Positions 36,978 to 45,094 of a DNA stretch of 64,000 nucleotides are shown one piece after another. The DNA is taken from assembly GCF_013394655.1 (NCBI RefSeq), contig NZ_CP053351.1, positions 3,636,001-3,700,000 on the forward strand, in the 5' to 3' direction. Source of the DNA: Winogradskyella schleiferi. GTDB lineage: Bacteria; Bacteroidota; Bacteroidia; Flavobacteriales; Flavobacteriaceae. Under the pieces are notes generated by a model that searched no databases, was not told where the DNA came from, and saw nothing but the letters and a program-made list of their open reading frames with translations. The first letter of the stretch is position 1; each line of letters begins with the position of its first letter. The translations under genes were made by a program, and so were the position numbers.

Positions 36978-39245
36978 ATGAAAAGAGATTACTTGAAGAA
37001 CTCTAAAGATTCCTTTTTTATAATACTAACGTTAACAATAAGTCTTTTATTGAGTGGGCAGATTTATGGGCAACAAGATGTGTTTAGCCGAGATAATGTT
37101 ACAACAGGTAATTTTGGTGATGGTCAGCTTCCATGGTACTACGCGACTTCAAACAATAATCAAGGTGATCCTGATAACGGGAACACAACAAGAAACTTTG
37201 TTAAAATAGGACATAATAATAACACTACAATGACTACTAATGGTCGTTTTTACATAATGGCAACATTAGATTTTCAAGCTAGTGCAACCGCTCCAAGAAC
37301 TATCAACAACTCCGGTGGAGGTTTATCCGTTTCAGGCGGTATATATAATGCTTCATCAGCTATTCATACATTTAATACACCAATAGGTGTAGATGGTACA
37401 TCCGTACAAGTTCACACTAATTCTTCAGGAGGTTTCATTTTTACGCAAGATATTTTTATTAACAACAATAATCTAGAGTTTGGAAACTTAGGCACTGGTG
37501 ATATTACTGTTAGCGGAACAATGCAAGGCTCTGGAAATGTCCAAAAAGTTGGAACCAACACGCTTATTATTTCAGGTACACATTCTTATTCTGGAACAAC
37601 TTCTATTGATGAAGGCATCGTAATACTTCAAGGAGACCTAGCCAATAGTGATGTTACCGTAAAGTCCGGAGCTTCGTTAGAAATTGATGGAAACAGTACC
37701 TTAAAATCTATTACCGTAGAAGCTGGTGGTAACTTAAAAGTGAATTCTGGTGTTACATTAACAGCAACCAATGGCGTAACATTGAACTCCACTTCTGCGT
37801 TATATTCAAGTTTAATTAATGATGGAACAATTGTGGGCACTTTAAACTATGAACGTTTTGTAAATCAAATTGGTTCAGGAGTGTCTTCTGGAAACGATCT
37901 GATATCTATTCCATTAACTCAATTTTTGCTAGATTTTCAGTCATTCTTATCTTTTGGAAATCCTGAAAATAGAACTGTACTAGCGGCAAATGGAGCTAAT
38001 ACGGTACATGCCTTTGCTCCATATGATAATACCAACCAGCAATTTGTTAATCTTCCAACTTACCTACCAACGGCTCCACCAGATCCATCGGCAGAATTAT
38101 TAGTATCAGGTAAAGGATATAGAGCTGCATCAATATCTGGTGCGACTATCACCTTTACAGGAGAGGCGTTGTCTACAGACGTGTCTATAGACATTACAAC
38201 GCCTAATGTATTAGCAAGCCAATGGAACCTTATTGGAAATCCGTATCCGAGTTATTTAGATGCAGCGAAATTTCTTGCGGCGAATAGCGGTCCTATGGAA
38301 GATAGTGCTGAGGCCATTTACGCTTATAATAGCGCCACTTATACTGGTAGTGCTGCAACAACAGGTAATTATACCATAATCAATACTGCAACAATCGCTG
38401 CATTTCTTGGAGAGAACTTTAACATTGCACCTGGTCAGGGCTTTTTTGTACCAGCAAATGTAACTCCCGCTAACTTTTCTGGAACGATTAACTTTACTAC
38501 AGGTCCAACAGCTGCAGATGATATGAGAACAACTAGCGGTTCTGATGATTATATTGCAGGTCGTAACAATGACTTAACTTATGTCCTTAAATTAGCATTA
38601 AATACAAATGCTACGGCGAGTTTCTTCTTTAATGACAATGCTTCTAGAGGATTAGACACTGGATATGACGCTAAAGCATTTGGAAGTGATATACCTATTT
38701 TCTCTCATTTGTTAGAAGATAACACAGGTCAACCAATGGCACTACAAGCCTTAGCCATTAGTGATCTTTCTGATGTTAGTATCCCTTTGGGAGTAAACGC
38801 AAATCAAGGTGAACAACTCATCTTTGAAATTGGCGAAACCACCTTGCCTAATTCAGTTGCAGTTTATTTAGACGATACTGTTGCTAATACATCCACATTA
38901 TTGAATACTGGCGAATATATAATTACACCAAATACAAACCTAAATGGCACTGGTCGCTTCTATCTGCGTTTTACTGAAAGTACGCTTTCAACTCTAAATC
39001 CTAGTTTAGATAATCTAAACATTTATAGCAATAAAAACGATAAGACAATAGTAATAGCTGGCCAGTTAACAGAAGCTACAACAGTAAAGTTACATGATAT
39101 TCAAGGAAGACTAGTGAATACTACTTCTTTAGAAAACACAACTAGATTGCACACAATTGATGTAAGTAATTTAATTGCTGGAATGTATGTGGTACAATTA
39201 GTAAACGGATTACAAAATAAAACGCAGAAAGTAATTATTTATTAA
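36978..39245 (+). CDS. Secreted protein with autotransporter-type beta repeat and T9SS type A sorting domain (paralog 3)
   Basis: 755 residues. The N-terminus has a longer polar stretch before the hydrophobic core of the signal (FFIILTLTISLLLSGQIYGQ). Around residues 185-250 is a passenger-associated repeat (KVGTNTLIISGTHSYSGTTS, then GIVILQGDL and VKSGASLEIDGN) of the type found in beta-helical autotransporter passengers. The region from about 280 to 660 matches the conserved pre-tail part of the two upstream genes (NLIGNPYPSYLD, APGQGFFV, DDYIAGRN, LDDTVANTSTLL). The C-terminal sorting domain ends LHDIQGRLVN, LIAGMYVVQL, TQKVIIY. Likely a surface or secreted structural protein; it may be under the LacI-type palindrome upstream. 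Confidence 0.9.
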   Translation: MKRDYLKNSKDSFFIILTLTISLLLSGQIYGQQDVFSRDNVTTGNFGDGQLPWYYATSNNNQGDPDNGNTTRNFVKIGHNNNTTMTTNGRFYIMATLDFQASATAPRTINNSGGGLSVSGGIYNASSAIHTFNTPIGVDGTSVQVHTNSSGGFIFTQDIFINNNNLEFGNLGTGDITVSGTMQGSGNVQKVGTNTLIISGTHSYSGTTSIDEGIVILQGDLANSDVTVKSGASLEIDGNSTLKSITVEAGGNLKVNSGVTLTATNGVTLNSTSALYSSLINDGTIVGTLNYERFVNQIGSGVSSGNDLISIPLTQFLLDFQSFLSFGNPENRTVLAANGANTVHAFAPYDNTNQQFVNLPTYLPTAPPDPSAELLVSGKGYRAASISGATITFTGEALSTDVSIDITTPNVLASQWNLIGNPYPSYLDAAKFLAANSGPMEDSAEAIYAYNSATYTGSAATTGNYTIINTATIAAFLGENFNIAPGQGFFVPANVTPANFSGTINFTTGPTAADDMRTTSGSDDYIAGRNNDLTYVLKLALNTNATASFFFNDNASRGLDTGYDAKAFGSDIPIFSHLLEDNTGQPMALQALAISDLSDVSIPLGVNANQGEQLIFEIGETTLPNSVAVYLDDTVANTSTLLNTGEYIITPNTNLNGTGRFYLRFTESTLSTLNPSLDNLNIYSNKNDKTIVIAGQLTEATTVKLHDIQGRLVNTTSLENTTRLHTIDVSNLIAGMYVVQLVNGLQNKTQKVIIY

Positions 39246-39264
39246 AAAATATTATTCTAATACT

Positions 39265-39307
39265 CTGGTAGTAGTGCTAACATAACAGCACTATTATCAG
39301 GGTTTTT
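39265..39307 (+). terminator. Rho-independent terminator after T9SS gene 3
   Basis: CTGGTAGTAGTGCT pairs with AGCACTATTATCAG (a 14-base stem with two wobble pairs) around AACATAAC, followed by GGTTTTTG. It separates the T9SS array from the peptide-kinase-nucleotidyltransferase unit. Confidence 0.75.
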
Positions 39308-39484
39308 GATAAAATAAAACCAATATTATATAAATTACGTAAATATGTTAAATGTATGTTTCAATAATTTTGAAGTCTAAAATAATAGGTGTACATTTCG
39401 CTGTTAGCACTTTTGTAAAGTAAACGAAAATAATTTTTTATGTAAACCTTTTCGCATTTTACTTTATTAAATAAAATATTTTAT

Positions 39485-39492
39485 TATTTTTG
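39485..39492 (+). promoter_or_regulatory. Candidate -7 element before the 53-aa peptide gene
   Basis: TATTTTTG matches TAnnTTTG, but it lies only 24 bases before the ATG. Further upstream CGAAAA (39425-39430) and TTTTCG (39449-39454) form inverted half-sites resembling the palindrome at 36891. The -33 element is not clear. Confidence 0.4.
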
Positions 39493-39515
39493 AACACAAA
39501 TTTAGGGCAAAAGCC

Positions 39516-39677
39516 ATGAAGAAAGATAACAACTCAGATAAAATCACTCGTAAAGAAGCCATTCAAAAAATGGGTAAGTACGCTGCATTGACTGCGGTAG
39601 GAACATTTGTGATTTTAAATCCACTTAAAGCACAATCGTCATCACCTCCAGATCCAGGAGGAGACCCGTTCGATTAA
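39516..39677 (+). CDS. 53-aa precursor-like peptide (hydrophobic leader, Ser/Pro/Asp/Gly tail)
   Basis: This short gene encodes 53 residues: a polar start (MKKDNNSDKITRKEAIQKMG), a hydrophobic core (residues 21-36, AALTAVGTFVIL), a LKAQ stretch that resembles a signal-peptidase site, and the tail SSSPPDPGGDPFD (residues 41-53). The TRKEAIQKMGKYAAL region resembles a degenerate Tat-like leader without the twin Arg. The next gene starts 15 bases after its stop, in the same frame, and encodes an HPr-kinase-like protein. It may be a ribosomal peptide whose tail is modified by that kinase and by the nucleotidyltransferase-like protein. The coding call is supported by the ATG, the composition and the tight spacing; the function is inferred. 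Confidence 0.72.
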   Translation: MKKDNNSDKITRKEAIQKMGKYAALTAVGTFVILNPLKAQSSSPPDPGGDPFD

Positions 39678-39692
39678 TTTTCGATTTTTATT

Positions 39693-40832
39693 TTGAATAA
39701 TAACTTAGCACCTGCGTATAAAAAATTGTTTGGTGAATATTGGGTATTGTGGTACGAAATATCTAATAGTTATAGTATTGTTGAACCTAAATTTATATTA
39801 TTGTTAGAATCGTATTTAGAATCTAACTCTAAAGCGGATTTCTTAGATACCATTTCAAATCATATTAGCGTTTCAGAAAGCAACAGTATTTCAGAGACGC
39901 TTTTTAGTTACCTACAGTCCTGTAACGAGCCCTATAATCCAACCAATGTTCCTTCAACTATCTTAAATACACCTCAAAGAAACATCTCTGAGACCTATAC
40001 TTTTGATGACAAATCAATTAAAATTAACTACGATTCTGAATTAGTTAAAAAAATTGTTCATCCAGCTTTAGCAAATTATTGTAAGGGCGCTTCTAACGAT
40101 ACTATTCTAGCAACGTTCGACCTATATTTGAAAAATGAAGATTTGTTGTTATTTAAAGATGAACAATTAATTTCCAGTGTCTCTAAACATAGTTATCACA
40201 TTATTCAGGGTAAGTTTATTATGCATTTACTTTGTACTTTGTACAACAACTTAGAAAGTGATTGGATTGGCACATTTCATGGATCAACAATTACAGATGG
40301 AAATTCATCTATCCTATTTATTGGTGATTCTGGAAAAGGCAAAAGTACCCTATGTGCATTATTAGTCGCCAATGGTTTTCACTTATTGGCAGATGATGTC
40401 TCTCCCCTACTTTCAAAAGATGAACATATATATTATAATCCGTCTGCAATTTCAATAAAGAAAGGTGCGTTCAATTTGCTTGAACCTTTAGTAAATAACT
40501 TTGAAGATTTACCTATTGTAAAATTCAACAAAACTAAAGGTGATTTAAAGTATATGCCTTGTAACAAACCTAAAAAAGACCATTATCCATGTGCTGCTAT
40601 AACTTTAGTGAATTATAACCCCAAGTCTAAGACTAAATTAGAAAAAGTTTCTATTAAAACCATTTTAGAAACTATAATCCCAGATTCTTGGTTGTCACCT
40701 AATCCCATGCATGCCATGCAATTTTTAGATTGGCTTGGTCAATTAGAGCTTTACCAATTAACGTATAGTGATACCAAAAGTGTAACTGCTGAAGTTTCAA
40801 ATTTGTTTCAACAATTAAATAAAAAACGGTAA
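39693..40832 (+). CDS. HPr kinase/phosphorylase-like (HprK-like) protein
   Basis: 379 residues. The C-terminal part has the HprK-type pattern FHGSTI (195-200), the P-loop GDSGKGKST (211-219) and LLADDVSPL (231-239), as in HPrK-like proteins of natural-product clusters. It lacks the N-terminal domain of true HprK, and no HPr gene is nearby. The first ~80 residues (WVLWYEISNSYSIVEPKF and following) could be a PqqD-like peptide-binding fold, but that is uncertain. Start: TTG, preceded in frame by the TAA of the peptide gene, so no longer form exists. In paeninodin-type lasso peptides a related kinase phosphorylates the C-terminal Ser of the precursor; by analogy it may modify the 53-aa peptide. 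Confidence 0.8.
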   Translation: MNNNLAPAYKKLFGEYWVLWYEISNSYSIVEPKFILLLESYLESNSKADFLDTISNHISVSESNSISETLFSYLQSCNEPYNPTNVPSTILNTPQRNISETYTFDDKSIKINYDSELVKKIVHPALANYCKGASNDTILATFDLYLKNEDLLLFKDEQLISSVSKHSYHIIQGKFIMHLLCTLYNNLESDWIGTFHGSTITDGNSSILFIGDSGKGKSTLCALLVANGFHLLADDVSPLLSKDEHIYYNPSAISIKKGAFNLLEPLVNNFEDLPIVKFNKTKGDLKYMPCNKPKKDHYPCAAITLVNYNPKSKTKLEKVSIKTILETIIPDSWLSPNPMHAMQFLDWLGQLELYQLTYSDTKSVTAEVSNLFQQLNKKR

Positions 40833-40863
40833 TTGCTTATATTAGTAGTACATTGAGAGACCT

Positions 40864-41889
40864 ATGGGCAATTTAAACAGTACATTTCAACATATTGCAG
40901 ATATCCTAAGTTTTGAAATTCCAAATTCTCAACTTGAAGAAAGATTTGAACCTCCATACTATAATTGGGATCCATTAGTCGTTGAAGGCAGCAAACATTT
41001 AGTGCTACCTGCTTTATACTGTAGATTAAAAGCTAGAAACTTATTATACTTATTACCCGATGACTTAAATCACTATTTAGAAGAAATAACCTCGATTAAT
41101 AGAAACAGAAATAAGGCTATTTTAAAACAAGTCAACGCAGTATCTAAGCTACTAAACAACAACAATATAGAGCATGTGTTTTTAAAAGGAGCTGCGCTTT
41201 TGGCTTCAGGCTGTTATAATGATAACGCCGAACGCATGGTAGGTGATATCGATATTTTAGTCAATGAACGGCAAGTGTATGACGCTTTTAATTTACTTAA
41301 GTCTAATGGTTATAACAAATCATTTGGTTATGCATATGAGACTATAGACTTTAGGCATTTAGATAAATTAATTTCGGAAAACGAGATCGCAGCAATTGAA
41401 ATTCACTCGCACCTTTTAAATAAAAAGTATCGATCTTTAATCCATTTACAATCGCTTCTTAACACTAAAAATGTTATAAACGATATAGCTATACCCAAGA
41501 CATATTATTTAAGTATGCATCAAATATGTAGTTGGCAACTGAATGATAAAGGTCACTATTACACGTTTCCCAACTTCAAAATACTTTATGATGTTATTAA
41601 AGTAAATTCAAATAAAGATGAGGCACTAATTTCCAATTTAATTAATTTGAAATACGGGAAATCGTTTTTTGAAATTGGTAAATTTTACTTTAAAGAATTT
41701 TCACATATTCATTCAGACATTTATATGATTTATATTGGTTTATCATATAAATCACTTATGAATTGTAAACCGCTTAGGATATTTGTAAAAAAAGCAAAAT
41801 CGATAAACCATTTTATATTAAAGCGTCTGCATCTTCTGCTCACAAATAGGAGTTATACAAGACATATTTTTAAAAAAGTTTTCAATTAA
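40864..41889 (+). CDS. Nucleotidyltransferase-fold protein (NTP_transf_5-like)
   Basis: 341 residues. It contains HVFLKGAALLASGCY (residues 104-118) and ERMVGDIDILVNERQ (123-137), whose Asp128 and Asp130 are the paired metal-binding residues of the DNA-polymerase-beta-like nucleotidyltransferase fold. This is the pattern of the family found beside HPrK-like kinases in some lasso-peptide clusters. The C-terminal 150 residues are basic and alpha-helical and not recognised. It lies 31 bases after the kinase-like gene, so the three genes form one unit. A substrate cannot be named; the 53-aa peptide is the obvious candidate. Confidence 0.78.
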   Translation: MGNLNSTFQHIADILSFEIPNSQLEERFEPPYYNWDPLVVEGSKHLVLPALYCRLKARNLLYLLPDDLNHYLEEITSINRNRNKAILKQVNAVSKLLNNNNIEHVFLKGAALLASGCYNDNAERMVGDIDILVNERQVYDAFNLLKSNGYNKSFGYAYETIDFRHLDKLISENEIAAIEIHSHLLNKKYRSLIHLQSLLNTKNVINDIAIPKTYYLSMHQICSWQLNDKGHYYTFPNFKILYDVIKVNSNKDEALISNLINLKYGKSFFEIGKFYFKEFSHIHSDIYMIYIGLSYKSLMNCKPLRIFVKKAKSINHFILKRLHLLLTNRSYTRHIFKKVFN

Positions 41890-42179
41890 AAGTCCTTCCT
41901 GTTTTCAGAATAGCATTGTTAAAAAGAAATCCTTTATTTCAGGTAATTTTTGCAGTTTAAATGCAGTTTAATTTCGCTAAATTTCTAATTTTCTTACAAA
42001 GAAAGCTCTTGTTTTACCTAGGAAACACAAAATATATAAGCATAAAAATTAAATAATTATAAATTTACAACCTATTATCAGCAATTTTTAATTTATTTTG
42101 CGCAATTATTGTAATAACTTTACTTCAATATTTGTTTTATAGTCCATAAAGTTTAACTTTGGGCAAAATTATTTTAGAA
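41890..42179. other. Intergenic region, no gene seen
   Basis: 290 AT-rich bases between the nucleotidyltransferase-like gene and the barrel gene. Stops are frequent in all frames. A TTTATTTTGC stretch could be part of a promoter for the barrel gene, but the match is poor. Confidence 0.5.
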
Positions 42180-42758
42180 ATGAAAAAATTAATTTTATTA
42201 GGATTGTTAGTGTCATTTAGTTTATCTTCTTTTGCACAACGAGATACTAAGGATTGGTATTTAAGTGTTGGAGTTAACGCCATTAACACTTTAGGATCTC
42301 AAAATCCTTTTTATAACCCTGGAGACTGGAGTTACCAAACCCCTATTTCTGCTGCGATTGAATTTAATTGGGCTAAGAATTTTGCTATAGAACAGTCTAT
42401 TACGTTTAATGGCTTTACAGATGAAAGTCAAGTTGATGTTGTTCATGATTTTGAAGAATTAGAAAAAGACTATAACTATTTATCCTTTGACACGCACGTA
42501 AAATATTATTTTGGAAATCATATTTTCCGAAATGCAGATTGGATTGATTTTTATGCCAATGCAGGTATCGGTTTCTTTCATATAGATGAAACCAATCTCA
42601 CTGGTAATCTTGGTGGTGGCGTTTTAGTATGGCTTAACCAAAGTAGATCTTTTGGTTTAAGGGGTCAAATAATAAGTAAGTTTGCTTTTGATCATTCTGA
42701 AAGTTATATCGATAATAATCATTATCAATACCATTTACAGGTTATCTTTAAATTGTAA
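42180..42758 (+). CDS. Small outer-membrane beta-barrel protein
   Basis: 192 residues from the ATG at 42180, which gives the signal peptide MKKLILLGLLVSFSLSSFAQ. A TTG seven codons upstream is less likely because it would add MGKIILE before the signal. The mature part has alternating hydrophobic/aromatic strands (WYLSVGVNAINTLG, AAIEFNWAKNFAIEQSITF, DTHVKYYFGN, DFYANAGIGFFHI) and ends YHLQVIFKL, a typical last strand for Bam recognition. Exact function unknown. A bidirectional hairpin follows the gene. Confidence 0.82.
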   Translation: MKKLILLGLLVSFSLSSFAQRDTKDWYLSVGVNAINTLGSQNPFYNPGDWSYQTPISAAIEFNWAKNFAIEQSITFNGFTDESQVDVVHDFEELEKDYNYLSFDTHVKYYFGNHIFRNADWIDFYANAGIGFFHIDETNLTGNLGGGVLVWLNQSRSFGLRGQIISKFAFDHSESYIDNNHYQYHLQVIFKL

Positions 42759-42777
42759 ATAAAATACTATTTTATAT

Positions 42778-42808
42778 AAAAAAAGACTCAAATATGAGTC
42801 TTTTTTTT
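42778..42808. terminator. Bidirectional rho-independent terminator
   Basis: AAAAGACTCA and TGAGTCTTTT pair around AATA with A-runs and T-runs on both sides, so it can act for the plus-strand barrel gene and the convergent minus-strand peptidase gene. Confidence 0.88.
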
Positions 42809-42908
42809 GGTCTTATATTTAAATAAACTGAGCTCTTCCGGAAAAAAACAGTTTAATTTCCCATCCAATTCCATAGGCTTCTCAAATAAGTATCTTTAAA
42901 CGTACCGT

Positions 42909-43757
42909 TTAAAACTTAAAATTTAGCATCTGTCGAATGTACTTGTAAAGTTCTGGAAATTGAGATTTGAATTCCGATGGTGTCTCAATAAAATTTTCCA
43001 ATAATACAGCGAAAAACTCGAAATGGTTAGTGAAAGCATAAGCTCTGAAATATTTAGAAGCAATTAAGTTTTCCCTAACGGTTTGATGATTCTGTAAATA
43101 AGTAATTAAGTTATGAAACCCTTGGTTAAATATCACGCTGCTAACGTCATTATTTAAGGAAGCATTGAGATGAATGGCATGGCCAAACTCATGGATACCA
43201 AGGTTAAGGTTGTCATCACCTATGTGATAACCTTGTTTAAAATCTTCCCAAGAAAACACAATCGCTTTTAATTGCGGATTGGTTTCGCCTTTATGATGTG
43301 TTTCATTAATTGTGGAATAATAGGCTTTGGGATAGATAATTACAGTTTTAAGGATATCCAATAAGTACTTTCTAAATCCGAAAGTTAACATTATCGATGT
43401 GGCTGCCATTAGGACTTTCATCTGCTCTGTTACGACAAGCTCTTGCATACCCACAAATTCAGTCTTTTTAATAAAAGTAGCTACACGATGCTCAAAATGA
43501 CGCTGCTGCTTATAGCTTAAGTTTCTAAAAAACTCATATTCATTTTTTAAGATAGAATATTGTTCAGTATTGAGCTTTTTGAGTTTGATATAGTGATGAA
43601 CGAATACTGGTTTTTTGAAGAATGATACATATAAAAATTGAAAAGTCTTAATCAGTCTATACAAGATAAAAATCACTATTACACTAACGCCTATTGGTAT
43701 AACGTAACTATAAATTAATTCCCATTCAAATTTTTCCTGCTCCGTTTGCAACATCAT
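42909..43757 (-). CDS. MtfA-like zinc metallopeptidase (M90 family)
   Basis: 282 residues. One membrane segment lies at about residues 15-35 and probably anchors the protein. The zinc-binding motif HEFGHAIH (189-196) has Glu190 as catalytic base. The stretch EFFAVLLENFIETPSEF near residue 255 supplies the third ligand region of the M90/MtfA family. E. coli MtfA acts on the glucose-repressor pathway, but a membrane-anchored Bacteroidota relative may have another target. It converges on the barrel gene with a shared terminator. Confidence 0.85.
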   Translation of the reverse strand: MMLQTEQEKFEWELIYSYVIPIGVSVIVIFILYRLIKTFQFLYVSFFKKPVFVHHYIKLKKLNTEQYSILKNEYEFFRNLSYKQQRHFEHRVATFIKKTEFVGMQELVVTEQMKVLMAATSIMLTFGFRKYLLDILKTVIIYPKAYYSTINETHHKGETNPQLKAIVFSWEDFKQGYHIGDDNLNLGIHEFGHAIHLNASLNNDVSSVIFNQGFHNLITYLQNHQTVRENLIASKYFRAYAFTNHFEFFAVLLENFIETPSEFKSQFPELYKYIRQMLNFKF

Positions 43758-44219
43758 ATATAAGTCGTATACTTTTTTATAAAAGCCTTATATACTTTGA
43801 GCTTTTAATACAAACCTATACGGCTTGCTGAATCGTTTAGTCGTTGCACAAATGTATTGAAAAATTCAAATTTCTAATCCTTATACGCTATCAAAATAGT
43901 TGAATTAAAATCTCCCGTAAATCCGAGCGACATATATAGACTGTAATTATTGGTTTAAAAAACTCCGCAAGCGATTGCTCGAAAATTATCAGATGTCGTG
44001 GGAGTTATATTCTCCAACACTTCAGACGTATTTATAATAGATTTTTAAATATAAATATGACTATCCAATTTTATAATACGCGTCAGAAATTAAAAATCCG
44101 TAAAATCTTGCTGTAAATCTGGTTTACGTTGTTTAATATTGAAAGGATAATCTCTGATTAAAATTACAATATCTACTCAATACTCAAATTACAAATAGAA
44201 CTAATACTCTTTGATACGT
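43758..44219. other. Intergenic region, one candidate promoter
   Basis: 462 AT-rich bases between two minus-strand genes. A TACATTTG motif on the minus strand at 43849-43856 may drive the peptidase gene. The rest has short imperfect inverted repeats but no gene, RNA or repeat that can be supported. Confidence 0.55.
43849..43856 (-). promoter_or_regulatory. Candidate -7 element of the M90 peptidase gene
   Basis: The minus strand reads TACATTTG followed by TGCAAC, 92 bases before the ATG. No -33 element at the expected spacing. Confidence 0.38.
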
Positions 44220-44756
44220 TTAGAAAAGTTTGGATTTTGGCATTGATTTTTCCCTCTTATGCCCATTCAAGAAAATTGAAGCCGGTTTTTTTATCATGAG
44301 CAATCGTTCTTCCTTGTCAAAATAATAATTATCATATGCAGAAATGATTTCAAAATTAAGACGTTTATAGATATTGATTGCAGCTATGTTATAGGGATGA
44401 ACCGTTAGGCAAATTTCACGACAAAGATTATACTCTAAAAGCGTAATTAATTTTTCGGTCAATTGTTTTCCTATGTTCCTACCTCTTGCCTCTGGAAGTA
44501 CGACCAAAGACAACAACCAACCTTGATTTAATTTTGCAGAGAGATTGCCTAAAGAATATCCTAAAATTTCATTTTTATCCTCAGCTACTAAAAAATAGTC
44601 TTGAGAAACATCAAATAACTGTCGTAAGACAAATAGTGGATAACCGCCACCGTCAAAGCTTAAACGTTCTATTGTATGGATCGCTTCTAAATCGTCTAGT
44701 GTGGCTTTTCGTATCGTTATCATAGCTTTTGTTTTTAAAGGTTCGATTTGCATCAA
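44220..44756 (-). CDS. GNAT-family N-acetyltransferase (RimI-like)
   Basis: 178 residues. The GNAT core shows LVVLPEARGRNIGKQLTEKL (about residues 85-104) for acetyl-CoA binding, then CLTVHPYNIAAINIYKRLNF with the terminal beta-bulge Tyr, matching RimI-type enzymes. A start at the internal ATG twelve codons in (MITIRKATLDD, 44723) fits the family better than the first ATG; both are in frame. The substrate (protein N-terminus or small amine) is unknown. It stands alone on the minus strand. Confidence 0.85.
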   Translation of the reverse strand: MMQIEPLKTKAMITIRKATLDDLEAIHTIERLSFDGGGYPLFVLRQLFDVSQDYFLVAEDKNEILGYSLGNLSAKLNQGWLLSLVVLPEARGRNIGKQLTEKLITLLEYNLCREICLTVHPYNIAAINIYKRLNFEIISAYDNYYFDKEERLLMIKKPASIFLNGHKREKSMPKSKLF

Positions 44757-45094
44757 TTAAAAATTGAATTCACGTAAAAAACAAAAATTAAAGTGTGGTT
44801 AAATCTTCAATATTTATCTTAAATATTTGTTAATGAACAGGTTGCTCTTTACCTAAGTTACGAAATTTTTCAATACGCGTGTGGTTTTACTTACTATTTT
44901 TATCGTTTTGCCTAATTTTTTTACAGTAACGGCCCGCAAAATCCATTAATTTTTGAATTTTAAAGGTTAGCAAACTTTGCTATACTTATGAGTCATTTTC
45001 AGTAAAATATCGAAATATCAATTCGTATAATCTTAATCCTTAAATTTGCAGCGGATTCTTACAGAAATCCGATCTATAATAAACAATTTACATT
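44757..45094. other. Divergent intergenic region
   Basis: 338 bases between the GNAT gene and the glutamate synthase-family gene. TAAATTTG at 45041-45048 is the plus-strand promoter candidate. Downstream of it CGGATT and AATCCG (45052-45070) form a small leader hairpin. Nothing else recognised. Confidence 0.55.
45041..45048 (+). promoter_or_regulatory. Candidate -7 element of the glutamate synthase-family gene
   Basis: TAAATTTGC matches TAnnTTTG and lies 46 bases before the ATG. A TTCG about 16 bases upstream is only a poor -33. Confidence 0.48.

Noticed and set aside
39516..39677. Reading the 53-aa peptide as a plain Tat substrate
   Set aside because: The leader lacks the twin Arg pair (TRKEA only), and a 13-residue mature part would be too short for a folded Tat cargo.
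44055..44115. Short plus-strand ORF beginning MTIQFYNTRQ
   Set aside because: Only about 20 codons, no leader, no spacing to a neighbour and no recognisable feature.
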